In this document: positions 1 through 12,413 of the stretch, in pieces | How the letters are laid out: each line of letters starts with the position of its first letter | Numbering within the stretch: position 1 is the first letter of the stretch | Assembly (NCBI GenBank): GCA_023055505.1 | Contig: JALIRH010000004.1 | Location: forward strand, 40,243,502-40,307,501 | DNA from: Callipepla californica brunnescens | Taxonomy: Eukaryota > Chordata > Aves > Galliformes > Odontophoridae | Reading direction: 5' to 3' | DNA length: 64,000 nt | Program-made: the position numbers and the translations under genes | Notes under the pieces: model-generated | Database searches by the model: none | What the model was told of the DNA's origin: nothing | The model's input: the letters and a program-made list of their open reading frames with translations, nothing else

Positions 1-3000
1 CTTCTTTTTGACAGCCAGCTGCTGTCACTTGACCATATTACTGTGGTCCTTTTGCTGATGTTTTCTGGCCGAGCGTGCCCTTCTCTATATCTGTCAGGTC
101 TAACCCACCCCACTGCCACTACTTGATGTAAATGGCCTCAAGGTTTTCTAACAAGGCACCCAGATGTTGAAAACATGTTTCTAGATTATCTTTCACCAAA
201 CATCTTTGCTCTAGGCGCTGCTTGTTCACAGAGGCAGTGCCAGAATTTTGGGTAGGCTGTAAGTTCTTCAAAGGTTACTTTATGTTTTTTGTGTGCTGAG
301 GAAAAGTTTGTGATCCACTAAGGTGTACCTGGTGTTTGTTTTGAACTCCTCATACAATTGGACCGAGAAATGGGCTGAAAAAGGTTGAATTATGACAGAA
401 TAGACGTGAAAAATGTGCTCTGCTTTCATACACCGTACATTTTATTATTTATTCTTCTCAAATCACTTTTGAAATGTGCTTACCACATTATTCTGTGAGC
501 AAGAACAAATCGTGATAAATTAACAATGCAAATAAAGACAGTTAACAAGATGACCACACATCTGCTAATCAGCTCAATCCGATTTGCAAGCTGACATAAA
601 AAAACATAACAACAAAAAAAAACAACACGAAAAACAACCCCCTTAAAGCCCCAAACCTTCAATCCATTATAATTTGTGATTTTTTGAGAACATAATGTGC
701 CTTCTAGCCTGCTTGGAAGCCTGAGGCCTTTCCGACAAGTGGAGCTTTGAGCCATCTCCTCACTGGTGATTCTCATCTAACAGACAACCGACCTTTCAGT
801 CTGGGGCTTTTATCTTGTGCCCTTTAGCAGAAGTTAGCAGTTAGAAAAGTGAGAATGGTGGCTATTTGAATAGTCAAGTCTTTAAAGACCTTGGTGAGTA
901 ACACCTTAAAATCATACCCCAGATGAACTTGGCACCCTGTTTGTCCTGGTGAACACAGTTCTTACACATCTCTTCTAAGCACAACAGATAATGGGTGGTT
1001 GCATATGCACTAAATGAAACCTATCCTAGATACGGGTCTTACAGTTCTTTGTGGTTTTGCTTTCCCCTCCTGTAATTACTGGTGAAATTGAGGCATGGAA
1101 ACTAACTCATGTGTCAATGTCCAGGGCCTGATTCTGTATTCAAAGCTGTCTTACTTGTCTTAATTGGCAGTTCAGGTTTTAAATAACTGCCTTTCTGAAT
1201 CCCTTCCAGTTGTGTACACATGGCATTTTGTTAGTTGAAGCTTATTGTCAACTGTTTTTTTTTCCTTGTAAAAAAAAAAAAATCAATACAATTTGAATTT
1301 TTCTACTCAAACCGAATCCTTGGTAAATTGTTGTGGATGGTTATTGATTTCTTATATCTGTGAGACTTTTATTATTATTATTATTTATTTATTTTTGAAA
1401 GCATTAAGGTAAACGGAAGTCCTATTGTGTTCATTTGCAGGATAACACTTATCTAGACAAAGGAACACATAAGTGCACAGCGTACCTATAGGAAAGATGT
1501 AGCAAATCACTTCCAGTAGCACAAAATAAGAACAAAACCTTTCAGTTGCTGAGCAGAATGGGAAGATTGCTTTCCTGTCACTAATTTTGATTGAACTGAG
1601 TCTGTGCTTTTGGAACTGGTTCACTGATACAAGAAGAAGCATAATTTAACTATTTCTTGCACTTTTGTGCTCCCAGAAAACACAAAAAGACAAAATGGGT
1701 CTTCAATTAGGATCACGAGTCTGATTTTCCCCCATTTCATCTGGCAAAGGAGAGGAAGCAGATCTATCTTTTAGACATTAAGTTGATTCTTACTTCTAGA
1801 CTGTCTCTAAAATAGAAAGATGACTCTACTATTATACATCGAATACAAGTCAAGCAGCCATTTCTAGAAGCAAAAGATAATGGAAAGTTGAGGAATGTTG
1901 CTAAATTTATGAAGTCTCCCCCCATCAAATTATCAAATATTTTCAGTGATGCTCAAGGACTCCAACCTTTGAGATACAAATTTTTCAAGAAGGCCCTGCC
2001 AGATTCCCATGCAGTGAGTCTGAGCCTGACCCTCACCCTCATTTAACCTTCTGCTGGAAAGCCAAATTGGACTCCAAACTGAGCTGGATAGTTTCAGATT
2101 AGTGTATTTCAGTTTAATGTGGTATCATGTTAAAATAGACAAGTCAAAAATTGAGATGAGCTACAATTCCATAGTGAGACATGGAATAATAACAATAGCT
2201 TTCATGAAGTAGAATGAAGGGACAGATAATGAATTCTAGCAGATTAATGATTGGCTAATGTGGGCTTCTTGGGACAGAAAGCACTTCTAGGAAACATATG
2301 ATCCCAGGAGTGTCTTGAATGTTGCAAATGCTGATGCACAGTGACAAACGATTATGGACTCTAACGTTTCACTTTCAAAAGAGCTGATATTTATGTTTTA
2401 TAATGTACAACTGTTTTAGGGTTAGGTCATACACCAGAGTTACTGCAGGGAAAATTGGAATTAATTATTGCCTAATGCAATACTGAATAATAGTAGTAAT
2501 CCAGAAGAGTATATTTTGAAATGTTTGATGTCTTCGTTTTTCTCTTCTAATTTTTTTTTTTTTTTTTTTAACTTTCATTCTTTTCTGGTTCCCTGTGGAG
2601 TCTTCAGTTCCTGGGGTGGCCTGAGGAGAGATCAGTGATGCTGTGCTTTGTAGTCTATTACAGCACAGCTGTTCATCAATTAGAATGGAGAAAATAATCC
2701 TGCTGTTTTAGAATAGCGTGGTGTGCCTGCTACGTTATCAGGCAAAATGCAAACTGGATACATGAAACCCACGCAGTGAGGCTGCCAGTGTGAGGAGAAC
2801 CTCTGACTCAAAAATCTTCTCCTTTATTTTTCTTTTTTTTTTTTTCTCCCAGTTTAAAACTATAATTATAAACTTGAGGACCCACTCTACCTTATGACAT
2901 GAAGGAGCATCCACAGTTGCCCTGCAGGAGCCAGTAGAGCTATTAGTGAATCAGAGTTCAAGAGTAAAGCTAAGAAATCTGAACCAATGCTATGCTAATG

Positions 3001-6000
3001 CACTGTCAATTTGTACACTCCTTTTTTTCATTTTTTTTTCTTTCCATCAGGCCTACTTTTCTTGTAATAGCAAAGGAATGTATGCTGAAAAGCAGATAGT
3101 TAGTGCCACTCTGTCACCATATGCCTTTATATTTGGAAATTTGCATAAACAGCAAAACTTTAAAACAGGATTTATAACCTCCCTCAAAAATAGAAAATAT
3201 ATGCAGAAGTTTCAAAAAGAAGCTATAGGAGTTAAGTTAAAAAGCCCCAACCCTAGATCCCATTAATTGGAAACTGTGTGTTTTATTGATATTCATAACA
3301 TGTATCTATTACACAGAGTGTGTTGAGTACAGTATGTTGTTTGTATGTGGGTACCACGTGTATTTCTGTGGCAATTCTGAATTTGTGGAGTAGACAGCTG
3401 AATTAAAAATCTGAGAGGCAGAGGGAGCGACAGAATTGATCCTCACCACTCTTCCCAAACACACTGGTGTGCACTCCAGTGCCACTTGCATTTACACTTA
3501 GTAATTCTGAAAGGGAAAAGCATACTCTGATATCCTGTAAATTCCCTCCTCCTTGTTGAGATACTAACTGAAATATGTAAGAACAGCAGTGACAAATTAA
3601 TTAGGGAGTGGGGTCATCTCTTTACTCATCACAGATGATTTACAGCTGCAGGTTATGCCTTAGTCACTGAATTTTGACTTGGGTTCAAGACCCCTGTCTT
3701 CAACCCTTGCAAAAGAAGTTCAGCCCAAGGCTGAGGTTAACTGAGTTTTTACTTGGGAATAAAGTGGAAGGTTTTATTTTTTTGTGCTGAACACTTCTTT
3801 ATTAAGTAGACAGAGCCTTATTCTACCTTAACAGTATACTGAGAAGCATTGGTTTTCAGAAATCAGCAGTGGCCTTTGGTCTTCAAATAAACATAAAATA
3901 ACATTTGTCGTCAGAAAATGTCTGCTTGCTCGTGTATAGAAGTTGGTAGCCCTTGTAGCCATGTTTTTCCCTCTGAGTGCTTTCAATTGCTTTGCAAACA
4001 TTCATTGTCTTGCTTTTATTTTTCTTCTTCTTTTCTCCCCTCCTAGATTTGCATTTGAGCTCACCATTTTGTAGCTCTTCTCACTTGTGTAATTGTACAT
4101 GTGTATGCATTTATGATTTTTGTTGATCCCCTCTTTCTTTCCAACACTCCTGCTGTTGCATCTTTCACAAACATTTGTCTTCATTTCTCCCTCTAGTAAG
4201 AGAATACACTCTTTAAAAGCGAGGATGCTGGAACAGAGATTGTGCTTTATTCATTTACTTTGGCAATTATACTGTAGTAAGTTATTCATTATTCATAATG
4301 CCTCATGTACTACTGACTAGTGCTATATAGCTGCTAAATGTAAGGAAGTTGTAATTTGAGACATTAAGTGATATGAGATCCTAGTTTATCATTGCTTCTG
4401 CTCAGTCTTGGGTCATAAGTGGGGACAAGGCAACCATTTGGGGTGCAAATTGACAAGTATGTAGATTAATAGTGATCAGTGAGAGTTGAATGGTTAATCT
4501 GTACCATGTAATTTTTATTTATTTATTTTTAATTTAATTCGCCTTTTCTGGGAGAGGTCTGTAAACAGAATCACAAAATTTCAAATGCATTTGTTAACTG
4601 GACATGTCTACATTTTTAAGGATAATATTCAGCTTGCGAACATTTTGTAAAGAGCTCCTTGAAAAGTTGTGCACTTTCTGTAAGCTGGGTTTTGAATTAT
4701 CTAAACAGTTTCTCAGTACTGTAGGTATATCTTTGATTTCATCCATGCAAATCTCCACTGTCAGCACACAGGACAAATGGTGCTCAGCTGGGTACCACAT
4801 GCAAATAGAGCTCTTTATTTCCATGGAGAATAATAAGAGGTCAGTGAAGGATTTTGCAACTGCCTCTCAGCCTAGTTGGGGCCAAGGCTATATATGAGGT
4901 GGTTTTACTCATCTTTCCTTCTGAGATGGCTCTCGTGCTGCTCACGGTAGTGAGTAAATATGTGCATGATAGAAAAGGATGGAAATAACTGCATAGACAC
5001 CTGGAGGAAAAGTTCAGTTTCATTAATTGTGCTATGTAGGCGGTAAAGCATTTGGTAAGAATTCAGTGATTCATTTCATTCACCTTTGGCATCTACAGAA
5101 TTGTCTGGTATAGCTTTTATTTGTTTCCTTATTTGTTTTACCTAAGGTAGTCCCTCGAGCAAGTCATCCTACAATAAAAAAGAAAAATTTGGGGGAAAGA
5201 TTCACCTGCTGTTTCTGCTCACAGCTGGATGAAAGCAGTCCTTTCAAATGCTCGCTGCCATCCACTAGCCACCCAGAGAACTTGGGTGATTGGCTCTAAA
5301 GGCAGCGTTAAAGGTGGGGGAGAAGAGTCCAACCTTTTGTTTCCACTCAGAATGTGTGGGCCAAAAAGAGGGCAACAAAAAATTTGTGCTTACTTATACA
5401 GTTGTATACCAAGTGAGGACAGAGGTGCTTAGTAATGAGTCTTCAAAAATGACCTACTGAACACAAAGGGCCAGACTGGCAAGTGAATGTGAGGTTCCCT
5501 GTCGGGATGAAATGCATCTTTGCAGTGAACTAGCAATGGACTTCTGACCTGTAAATCACAAGTAAATACCCAGAGCAGTAGTCAGTGATTGAAACTTGCT
5601 TTGGTCTTTAGAGTGCTTCCCTTCCGTAGCAGTTGGTCTGAAAACATAGGAATAATTTCAGAGTTGGAAAATTTGTAGATGCCGAAGATCAGACTTCCAG
5701 CCACTCAAGAGTTTGGGCTTTTGTTTGGTGGTTATTTTCTTTTTGTCATTGTGGAATGCCTAATTAAGTGTTTTCTGGTATTTCTTTAGTATTTTAGTCA
5801 TGGATAACTGAGGCACAAGAGCATGGCCTTTGTTTATAGTTACAGCTGTTGCTTGATGTCATTAGGTTGTTCTAAAGTATCCTTAAAGGTAGAAAAGACA
5901 AGTTATGTACAAGATGAGGCACTCTTGTATGCTCTATGTCATAGGAAAGCTGCAGCTTCTTAGTGCTGCAGTCCCTTCAGTGTATTTAGTAGCTGAGCTG

Positions 6001-7965
6001 GTTCATTGTAGTATCACTTTTGCATAGGTCACTATTATGGTTTAATTGTACCTAATCCACAGTATTTGTCATAGCTGCAAGTTGCTTTCAAGGATCTATG
6101 AGAAGTGCCAGTGTAGAATTAATTTCCCCTTATTCACAGCAAATACAGGGCAGCATGAAGTGTATTCTACAGGAGAAGTAATGCTGGTTGCTAGATTTCA
6201 GTTACCACTGTGGCTGTGTGCACCACTGATGTGTGGAAACTTTGCTTCTGGGCTATTGGCTGTGAAACTGCCCTGCAGTTTATGTTCATGCTGATGAAAA
6301 CACACCTTGCTGCTGGCAATGTTTTTCCAGAAAGCTTTTCCTGGAATTTCCACATTTTATCTTTATACTCAAGTTCTGACTATTCTTCTTTCAGGATTGT
6401 CGTGCAGGGATGATGAATTTCTGGTGAACAGAAAGAATAAGCTTCAGTTTTCGAGTGTGTTTTGGAGGGTTAAATGCAGATCTTCAAATCATGGCCCTTG
6501 CAAGTAAAAGAAACGAATATGCTTTTCCCTAGACTCTTACTATATTTGCTTTATTAAAGTTTCTGATGAAGTGAGAGACTTAATTCACCAATGAAATTAA
6601 TTTGACAGTCCTTCACTAATTCTTGCTCAGTGTCTGTCAAAGTTGCAATGTAGCAACAGTTCAACATGACTGGTAGTACTGCTCAGAAGAAGCCTAGTAC
6701 TGGGATAGCATATTGATTGAACTTTGGCACTAAAACAAATGTCTGAGTAGCATGTAAGAAGAGTAACAGCAATGGATCTTAAACATGTCACTGCTTAGCC
6801 TGCTTTGCCCAGTAAAAACTAGTTCCCAGTAAAACAAAAAACAAAAACAAAATAACAGAATAGCCCACCCCTCAGTGAAATAAAGTAGGAAAATGAGAAT
6901 GTAGTTCAGACACATTTGGACTTTACATAAGTCATTTATTAAATACCCAAAGTTATATGGGTGTTGCAGTACATTAATGCTATTAAGGAATTACAAGTTA
7001 CTGAAAACTTAACAAAAGATCCGGAATTCTTGAGCTTAAAGGCAGGCTTTAAAAAGCACCTCAGAGACTTCTGTAAAAATATCTCTGTGATTGAAATTGC
7101 CATTCCATAATTATTTCATGGATGGAACTTGGTATTTAGAAATGCAAAAGACTGTTGTATTTTTAGAGAGATGGAACATTTTAAAAACCTTTGTTACCGA
7201 TACTATTGAAATCCTTTTGTTCACAAACACTTCAAGTACGTAATTAAATTTCATTGATCTCGAGCTTAAAGTTGAGCTCATTCTTAAGCACCTTCTGCAT
7301 TCGAGGTGAAGAATGTGACCACAAGCTTTTTAAGTTTGAGGAGGACTAGACCATCTCTACCAGAAAAATGGTTATTCATGTTTTCAAGCATATGACCTGT
7401 ACCTGGATAATTTGCATCCACTTAAATGTGTTGAGGTTTGAAAACAGGATGATATAAACATGTTTGGAAGCTACCGAGGCTGGAGCAGAGATCTGTAGGT
7501 CTGTGTTAAACTTCCCCTTGCAATATCTACACACTTCTGCTGCTGTGCAATCAGTTTTCTTAACAGGTAACCTGTGGTTTAAATGTATAAAGATATGATA
7601 CACTAATTAATGAAGTTTAAAAGAAAAAAAAAAAAAAAAAGAGAAAGGCCTGCATGTAAGTCTGGAGAAATTCATTATTTATTGGTGGCTGTGGGAGACC
7701 TTAGCTCACTCTGTTCTTTGCCCCAGCGTGGAAGCATGTTGTTTGAAAGCCCAGTGTAACAAAGAGAAAGAACTCACACCACATATATTTCTTGAAATGG
7801 AAATAAAACATGTGATATTAGTATCCTGTCAATGTTAGAAAAAATACATGAGATTAAAACAAACAATTCAAAATACGCATTTTCTAATGCGCATATATGT
7901 ATGCATATATATGTATATAAGTATATACCTTTATACTTATTTTAATGTAGCAGGTTTGGTTGGTC
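1..7965. other. AT-rich non-coding stretch, no gene seen
   Basis: No exon, RNA gene or mobile element could be recognised on either strand. Open frames are short and resemble no family I know. The visible structure is low complexity: an A13 run at 1270-1282 preceded by a T run, an ATT/ATTT tract around 1371-1396, T19 at 2551-2569, T13 at 2833-2845, and A17 at 7624-7640. Diverged old repeats may be present below what can be recognised by eye. Confidence 0.6.
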
Positions 7966-8023
7966 TATTCCTCTTCCACCCCCTCCCTTCCCTTTTTCTT
8001 CTTCTTCTTTTTTTTTTTTTTTT
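7966..8023. repeat. Pyrimidine-rich tract ending in (CTT)n and T16
   Basis: The plus strand is almost purely C and T over about 58 bases and ends in CTT units followed by T16 (8008-8023). It is a low-complexity polypyrimidine tract. It could act as a splice-acceptor-like tract, but no AG plus open exon follows it directly, so no function is assigned. Confidence 0.8.
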
Positions 8024-8079
8024 AAAGCATATAAATTCCAACCATGTTTTGTGTGAAGGGTCTCAGTGCATACTGACAT

Positions 8080-8290
8080 TGTGAGTGTCAGCTCCAGATC
8101 ACTTTAATCAGAGAGTGGATATGCATGATAAAACGGATAAGGGACTTTAATCAAAAAATCCGCTGGTCTGGAAACGTGACGCACTCCACCAAACACACTT
8201 CATCCCACTTTTCTTGTGCCACTGCCAAGATTTTTATTTCATGAATATGCATTGGACATGATATTACATTAAAATGTGACATTGTTGTGT
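8080..8290. promoter_or_regulatory. Candidate conserved non-coding element with twin ACTTTAATCA motif
   Basis: This block is free of recognisable repeats and holds several CpGs in otherwise CpG-poor DNA. It contains the 10-mer ACTTTAATCA twice, at 8101-8110 and 8144-8153, with TAATC cores of the homeodomain type. It also has two octamer-like ATGCAT sites (ATATGCATGA and GAATATGCATT). The motif density resembles developmental enhancers, but conservation was not tested, so this is inference from texture. Confidence 0.3.
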
Positions 8291-8312
8291 AGTGGTAGGG
8301 ATTTAGAATTAG

Positions 8313-8331
8313 AATAAATAAATAAATAAAT
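8313..8331. repeat. (AATA)n microsatellite
   Basis: About five uninterrupted AATA units, a simple tetranucleotide repeat. Confidence 0.9.
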
Positions 8332-9289
8332 GGAGTTCTTTAAAGTTTTTTTGTAATTGAACATTAGTGTCATGTTGTGATTTTACATATATTTATTCAC
8401 CTACCCCCACCCTCCTCCTTTTCTCCAAAAATTCTTTTTGAATTGAATATTGAATTCATCCCTTTCTGCTTAATAAGAAAAACAATAGTAACGGATAGAT
8501 GCATTATTTAACTTTTTCCTATAAGCATAATGTATAGAGTTCTCACCAAGGAATTGTATTTTTGCATATAAAGTACATGTCTGCAGCTCTGTGGCTGGGG
8601 GCATTTTTGCTTCTACAGCCAGGAATAACTCCAGCACAGAGCCCACTCCAAAGTCCATTATTCTTTATGCAAACACTGCCTCAGAATTTTACAGGATTTG
8701 GATCATGCACCTAATAAACAGAGAAACCCTTTGCTTTCGCCTAATTTTGCTATGTTACATTGTTTCCTGGAAATTGATGAGGATTATAAAACTGAAATTT
8801 GCGTCATTAAGCCTGTGCTAGTCTCAATTTTAGAGTTGTATTATTTCATGTAGTTGGGCCAGTCAGCTTTTAGTCACAGCATGTAAGCATTTCTACATCT
8901 GTCTCTTTGTAAACCCCCACCCCATGAATTCTGAGAACAGTCTCTCAGACAATATACCTTGAAACACACATCCTAGCATGTGGTGAAGCATTCATCAGAT
9001 TAAAGATGAATTTCTCTGCCACAAATACATACAGAATGGCACTTGAAGAAAACAAATTTGTTTAAATGGAGTGGTTTGCAGCTGAAAAGAAAAAGTGGGA
9101 CAGGTCTAAGTGGGTGCAAAACTGTTGTCTTCAGCTGAGCTGGGCTTAATTGCACAAAGGATTTACCTTTCAAGTAGACAAAGACAAGTTACTACTGAAA
9201 TAGTGGTGTCTTAGTGGTGTATCAGGGCAGATAACCAGGTGGTATGAATTGTGCAGCAGAGTTTTGATCCCTTCTTTTCTCCTATCTAA
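8332..9289. other. Non-coding stretch, nothing recognised
   Basis: No repeat family or gene is recognised. Around 9155-9190 there is a TCF/LEF-like ACAAAG pair (ACAAAGGATT and GACAAAGACAAG). No further support for function is visible. Confidence 0.5.
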
Positions 9290-9751
9290 GTGATGTGGAT
9301 TAAATGAGAGAGCGATGGTGCCTTTCTTTCACTTGTGATTTGGAATTTAATGGGGGATGCAGAGAAGGTGGAGATGCTGAATGCCTTCTTCCGTTCTGTC
9401 CTCACTGTGGGTAGTCCCCCTTGGGACTCCTGGACCATGGGGATAAGTGAAAGGGTCCGGAGAATGGAAGGCTCCCCTTTGGTGAGGGAGGAGATGGTCT
9501 GAGAGCATCTATGCAACATCAAAGTACGTAAATCCATGAGCCCTGATGGAATGCATCCATGAGTGCTGAGGGATTTGGTAGAGGTGATTGCTGAACCGCT
9601 GTCTATAATCTTTGAGCGGTCCCTGGAGAATGGAAGAAGTGCCTGAAGACTGAAGGATAACCAGTGTCATAGGGATAACCACTAGCTCCAGTACAGATCT
9701 GGGGATGAGCTGCTGGAGAGGAGCTCTGAGGAGAGGGACCTGCATGTCCTG

Positions 9752-9937
9752 GTGGATGACAGGTTGGCCATGAGCCAGCAGTGTGCCCTGGTGACCAAGA
9801 AGGCCAATGGGATCCTGGGGTGCATTAAAAAGAGTGTGTCCCGCACGTCAAGGGAAATGATCCTCCCCCTCTATTCTGCCCTGGTGAGGCCTCACCTGGA
9901 GTACTGTGTCCAGTTCTGGGCTGCCTGGTACTTGTAG
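9752..9937 (+). pseudogene. CR1 ORF2 C-terminal remnant, part 1
   Basis: A 61-codon open remnant of CR1 ORF2 C-terminal to the polymerase core. It reads [17 protein letters not shown] and then [13 protein letters not shown], a stretch well conserved among CR1 copies. It ends at a stop (9935-9937) where the reading frame departs from the expected CR1 continuation. The catalytic core is not present upstream, so it cannot encode a working enzyme. Confidence 0.9.
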
Positions 9938-9979
9938 TACAGGCATCTCCTCAAAAGAGTCCAGTGGCGGGCTGCAAAG

Positions 9980-10330
9980 ATGATAAAGGGCATTGAACAC
10001 CTCCCTTATGAGGAAAGGCTGAGAGACCTGGGTCTGTTCAGCCTTGAAAAAAGAAGACTCAGAGGGGATCTGATCCATGCCTATAAATATCTAAGGAGGA
10101 GCAGGAGGCAAAGTGACAAGGCTGAACTCTTCTCAGCAGTGTGTGGTGATAGGACAAGGGGAAATGGCCACAAACTGAAGCATAGGAAGTTCCGCACAAA
10201 TGTGCATGGGAACTTCTTCACAGTGAGGGTAATGGAACACTGGAAGAGGCTGCCCAGAGGGGTTGTAGAGTCTCCTTCTCTGGAGATGTTCAAGACCTTC
10301 CTGGATGCCTACCTGTGCAACCTGGGCTAG
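9980..10330 (+). pseudogene. CR1 ORF2 C-terminal remnant, part 2 (end of ORF2)
   Basis: A 116-codon open stretch covering the last part of CR1 ORF2. It contains [20 protein letters not shown] and CGDRTRGNGHKLKHRKF, followed by HGNFFTVRVMEHWKRLP, and ends at the TAG at 10328-10330, the expected CR1 ORF2 terminus. It lies about 40 bases after the preceding remnant in another frame. It is the longest frame in this part of the window, but it is retrotransposon debris and not a host gene. Confidence 0.92.
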
Positions 10331-10410
10331 GGAGCCTGCTTTTGGGTGGTGGTTGAACTAGATGATCTCTAGAGGTCCCTTCCTACCCTACAATTCTGTG
10401 ATTATGTGAT

Positions 10411-12155
10411 ATCTGTAGAGGAAAGCATGTTAAATGGTTAGTGAGTTCTTCTTACTATAATTATTTTTAAACTGGGAATGAGAACTGAAACTGTTTACTC
10501 GCTGAGGACTGTTGTGTATTGGTTGTTCTGTGAGGACCTCTTGTAACGGATACTTTCCGGGACTAATTTTAATTAAACTCAAACAAACGAAAATCATAAT
10601 TACCTGACTAATGATCTGAAGCACCCATATTTCACTACCTGCATTGTTCAAATGTAGTATAGATGCTACACAGAGCTTGCTTGCTCTGTGTAAAATCATA
10701 CGGGATTTTTAAAGAATAACTGGAGAAAATGGTCTCATCTAACCTTTAGCTGTGCCCCAAACTTCTGATAGAGAGACAAGGAAAGTAACTTGGCTGAACA
10801 GTCACTGACAAGGGCAAGTAATATTGGAGATAAAAACGCAGAGCTCTTTAAACTGCTTCTACACTAAAGTTATGGTCATTTCAAATAGAATTCCTTTATG
10901 AGACCCAATTTCTCCAGAATTTATACCTGCAATATATATCTTTTGCTGGTGAAAACTTGACATTGTCCCAGATACTAATCAGGAAGGGAAATTGAGATGC
11001 TTTCAGGAATTTTACAGACACTTAGAATTAGATTTTAGTCCCCCTTACGAACTTCCTTAATTGTCATAACTGTGCTAAGGAATTTAGAACTTCCCCTTTC
11101 TGCAGTATTCATTTAATGGCATTGTGAGGACCAGGAAGAATGGCCGCACTTTTTTTGTCTATTTTTAGGGGGCAAGGTGGTGTGTAGAACCATTTATCCT
11201 CAAACCTAGTTTTGGCACTTTCTTTCTCTTACTCTTTTGCAAAATAGGCATTGTGGTACAAATTCTTTCCAGGAGGTTAGTGCACTACTCGAGAGCTGGT
11301 CCATGCCACTGGCAAAGAGCTCCCACACTGCAGCAGGTCTTGGTGTTCCTCATGCCCGCTTTGTAGCCCAAAAGTTCCCAAGGAGGCCTAGGTCTTCTTC
11401 CTACAGTTCTGACTGCAGGAGGCTCTGCGCAAATTAAAAGATGTCCGTGTTGTTTACGCAGTTTCAGAGGGGTTACGGAGGACTCACTGGCAAGACTTTT
11501 CCTCTCATAATCTATTGCAAGTATGATCTTGTTTTTAGTGTCTGTCCTTTTCTCTTTAAAATAATGCTTTTCAGAAAATGACTTTTTAATATAATGCACC
11601 TTTGTATGGTTGTGGTAATTCATAGAGAAACTCTGCTCATGGTACAGTGCACAAGCTTGGTTTACTGAAAGCTCCTGTGATTTCTGAGCTCATAGTGTTT
11701 CTAATTAGGAAATACTTTCTAATAGTCAAATTAAAGTTCGTTTCAAAAACTTTTTTCCAGCTCCTAATATCAACTCCACCCTCAGACAGTCATCTGAATG
11801 AGAAGTCAAACCCTATCACTTCTCTGCTGCCCACCTCTCGATGTGACAGTGTCATAGGTTTTACTGTAACTAGGCAGCTAAGGATGTGGATGGAGTAGTA
11901 ATACAGTAGAGCAAGGGATACACTCTTCTGTGTAGATTTCAAAAGGGAAATCATGACTGTTGTGATAGTCAAATAGTCAAGCTGTTAATAGATTAGAAAG
12001 GACAATGACTTCAGTGGAGCAGCATTCATGGTCTGGAATGCCTATAGATTATGGATGTGCACTTGTAGGAGAGCTTTTAGCAGCTGATAGAGATATCTGC
12101 GAAGACAGACATCACTCAGAACTGCCTAATTTAGAATGAAACATCCCCAAAGGAA
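10411..12155. other. Non-coding stretch between CR1 and hairpin
   Basis: Apart from the possible SINE relic at 10755-10870, no gene or repeat was recognised. Overlapping frames at 11237-11437 and 11285-11623 lie on opposite strands and show no domain or splice context. Confidence 0.5.
10755..10870 (-). repeat. Possible MIR/CORE-type SINE relic
   Basis: Read on the minus strand, the order of short blocks matches a MIR-like SINE. The plus strand shows GAGACAAGGAAAGTAACTT, then GTCACTGA, then GGCAAGTAATATTGGAGAT and CAGAGCTCTTT. These parallel the antisense MIR order (gag-aca-gag...aagtaactt...gtcac...agtgctctt). Divergence is high and there are no clear ends, so the call is tentative. Confidence 0.33.
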
Positions 12156-12271
12156 ATTACCATTACAAAAACTATTATTTAATATTAAAGGTAATTGTAA
12201 CACAAGGGCATGACTCATGTCCTTGTGTTACAATTACCTTAATATTAAATGATAGTTTTCTGAATGGTAAT
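12156..12271. repeat. Long near-perfect hairpin (58-nt arms)
   Basis: The sequence is a giant inverted repeat centred on base 12214. The inner arm ATTAAAGGTAATTGTAACAC (from 12184) is mirrored by GTGTTACAATTACCTTAAT (to 12243) with one extra A on the left. At the centre, CATGA and TCATG pair around a single C, so there is almost no spacer. The outer arms (ATTACCATT... from 12156, ...AATGGTAAT to 12271) still pair, with a few mismatches. The structure could be a fold-back (MITE-like) element, a microRNA-like hairpin, or a template-switch inverted duplication. A mariner copy starts 143 bases to the right but does not share this sequence. Confidence 0.9.
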
Positions 12272-12413
12272 GAGGGGAACTTAAATCTGAAACTCTCTCC
12301 TTAACCCTTGCTACTGTGCCTGGGAGTTAATGTTTCTAAAAGCATGTCTGTACAGTCTGTCACCTACTCATGTGCCTTGTTAGTAATGGCAGGGGTTGGA
12401 AGGTAGATGTATG

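Larger units (their letters stand above)
9290..10410 (+). mobile_element. CR1 LINE, 5'-truncated and internally deleted
   Basis: This is a decayed CR1 non-LTR retrotransposon. It starts within ORF2, in a segment reading like the linker before the reverse transcriptase (GCTGAATGCCTTCTTCCG around 9375). It then jumps at about 9660 to the C-terminal ORF2 region, so most of the reverse-transcriptase core is missing. Two open remnants of the ORF2 C-terminus follow. The one at 9752-9937 contains [13 protein letters not shown], a CR1 hallmark. The one at 9980-10330 contains LPYEERLRDLGLFSLEKR and ends in a stop. They are separated by a frame break near 9935. The 3' UTR ends in the CR1-type terminus ATTCTGTGATTATGTGAT (10393-10410). 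No target-site duplication is evident, as is usual for CR1. It is inactive. Confidence 0.95.

Noticed and set aside
1075..1125. Possible antisense MIR trace (TGAAATTGAGGCATGGAAAC)
   Set aside because: Only one short block matches and no collinear second block follows.
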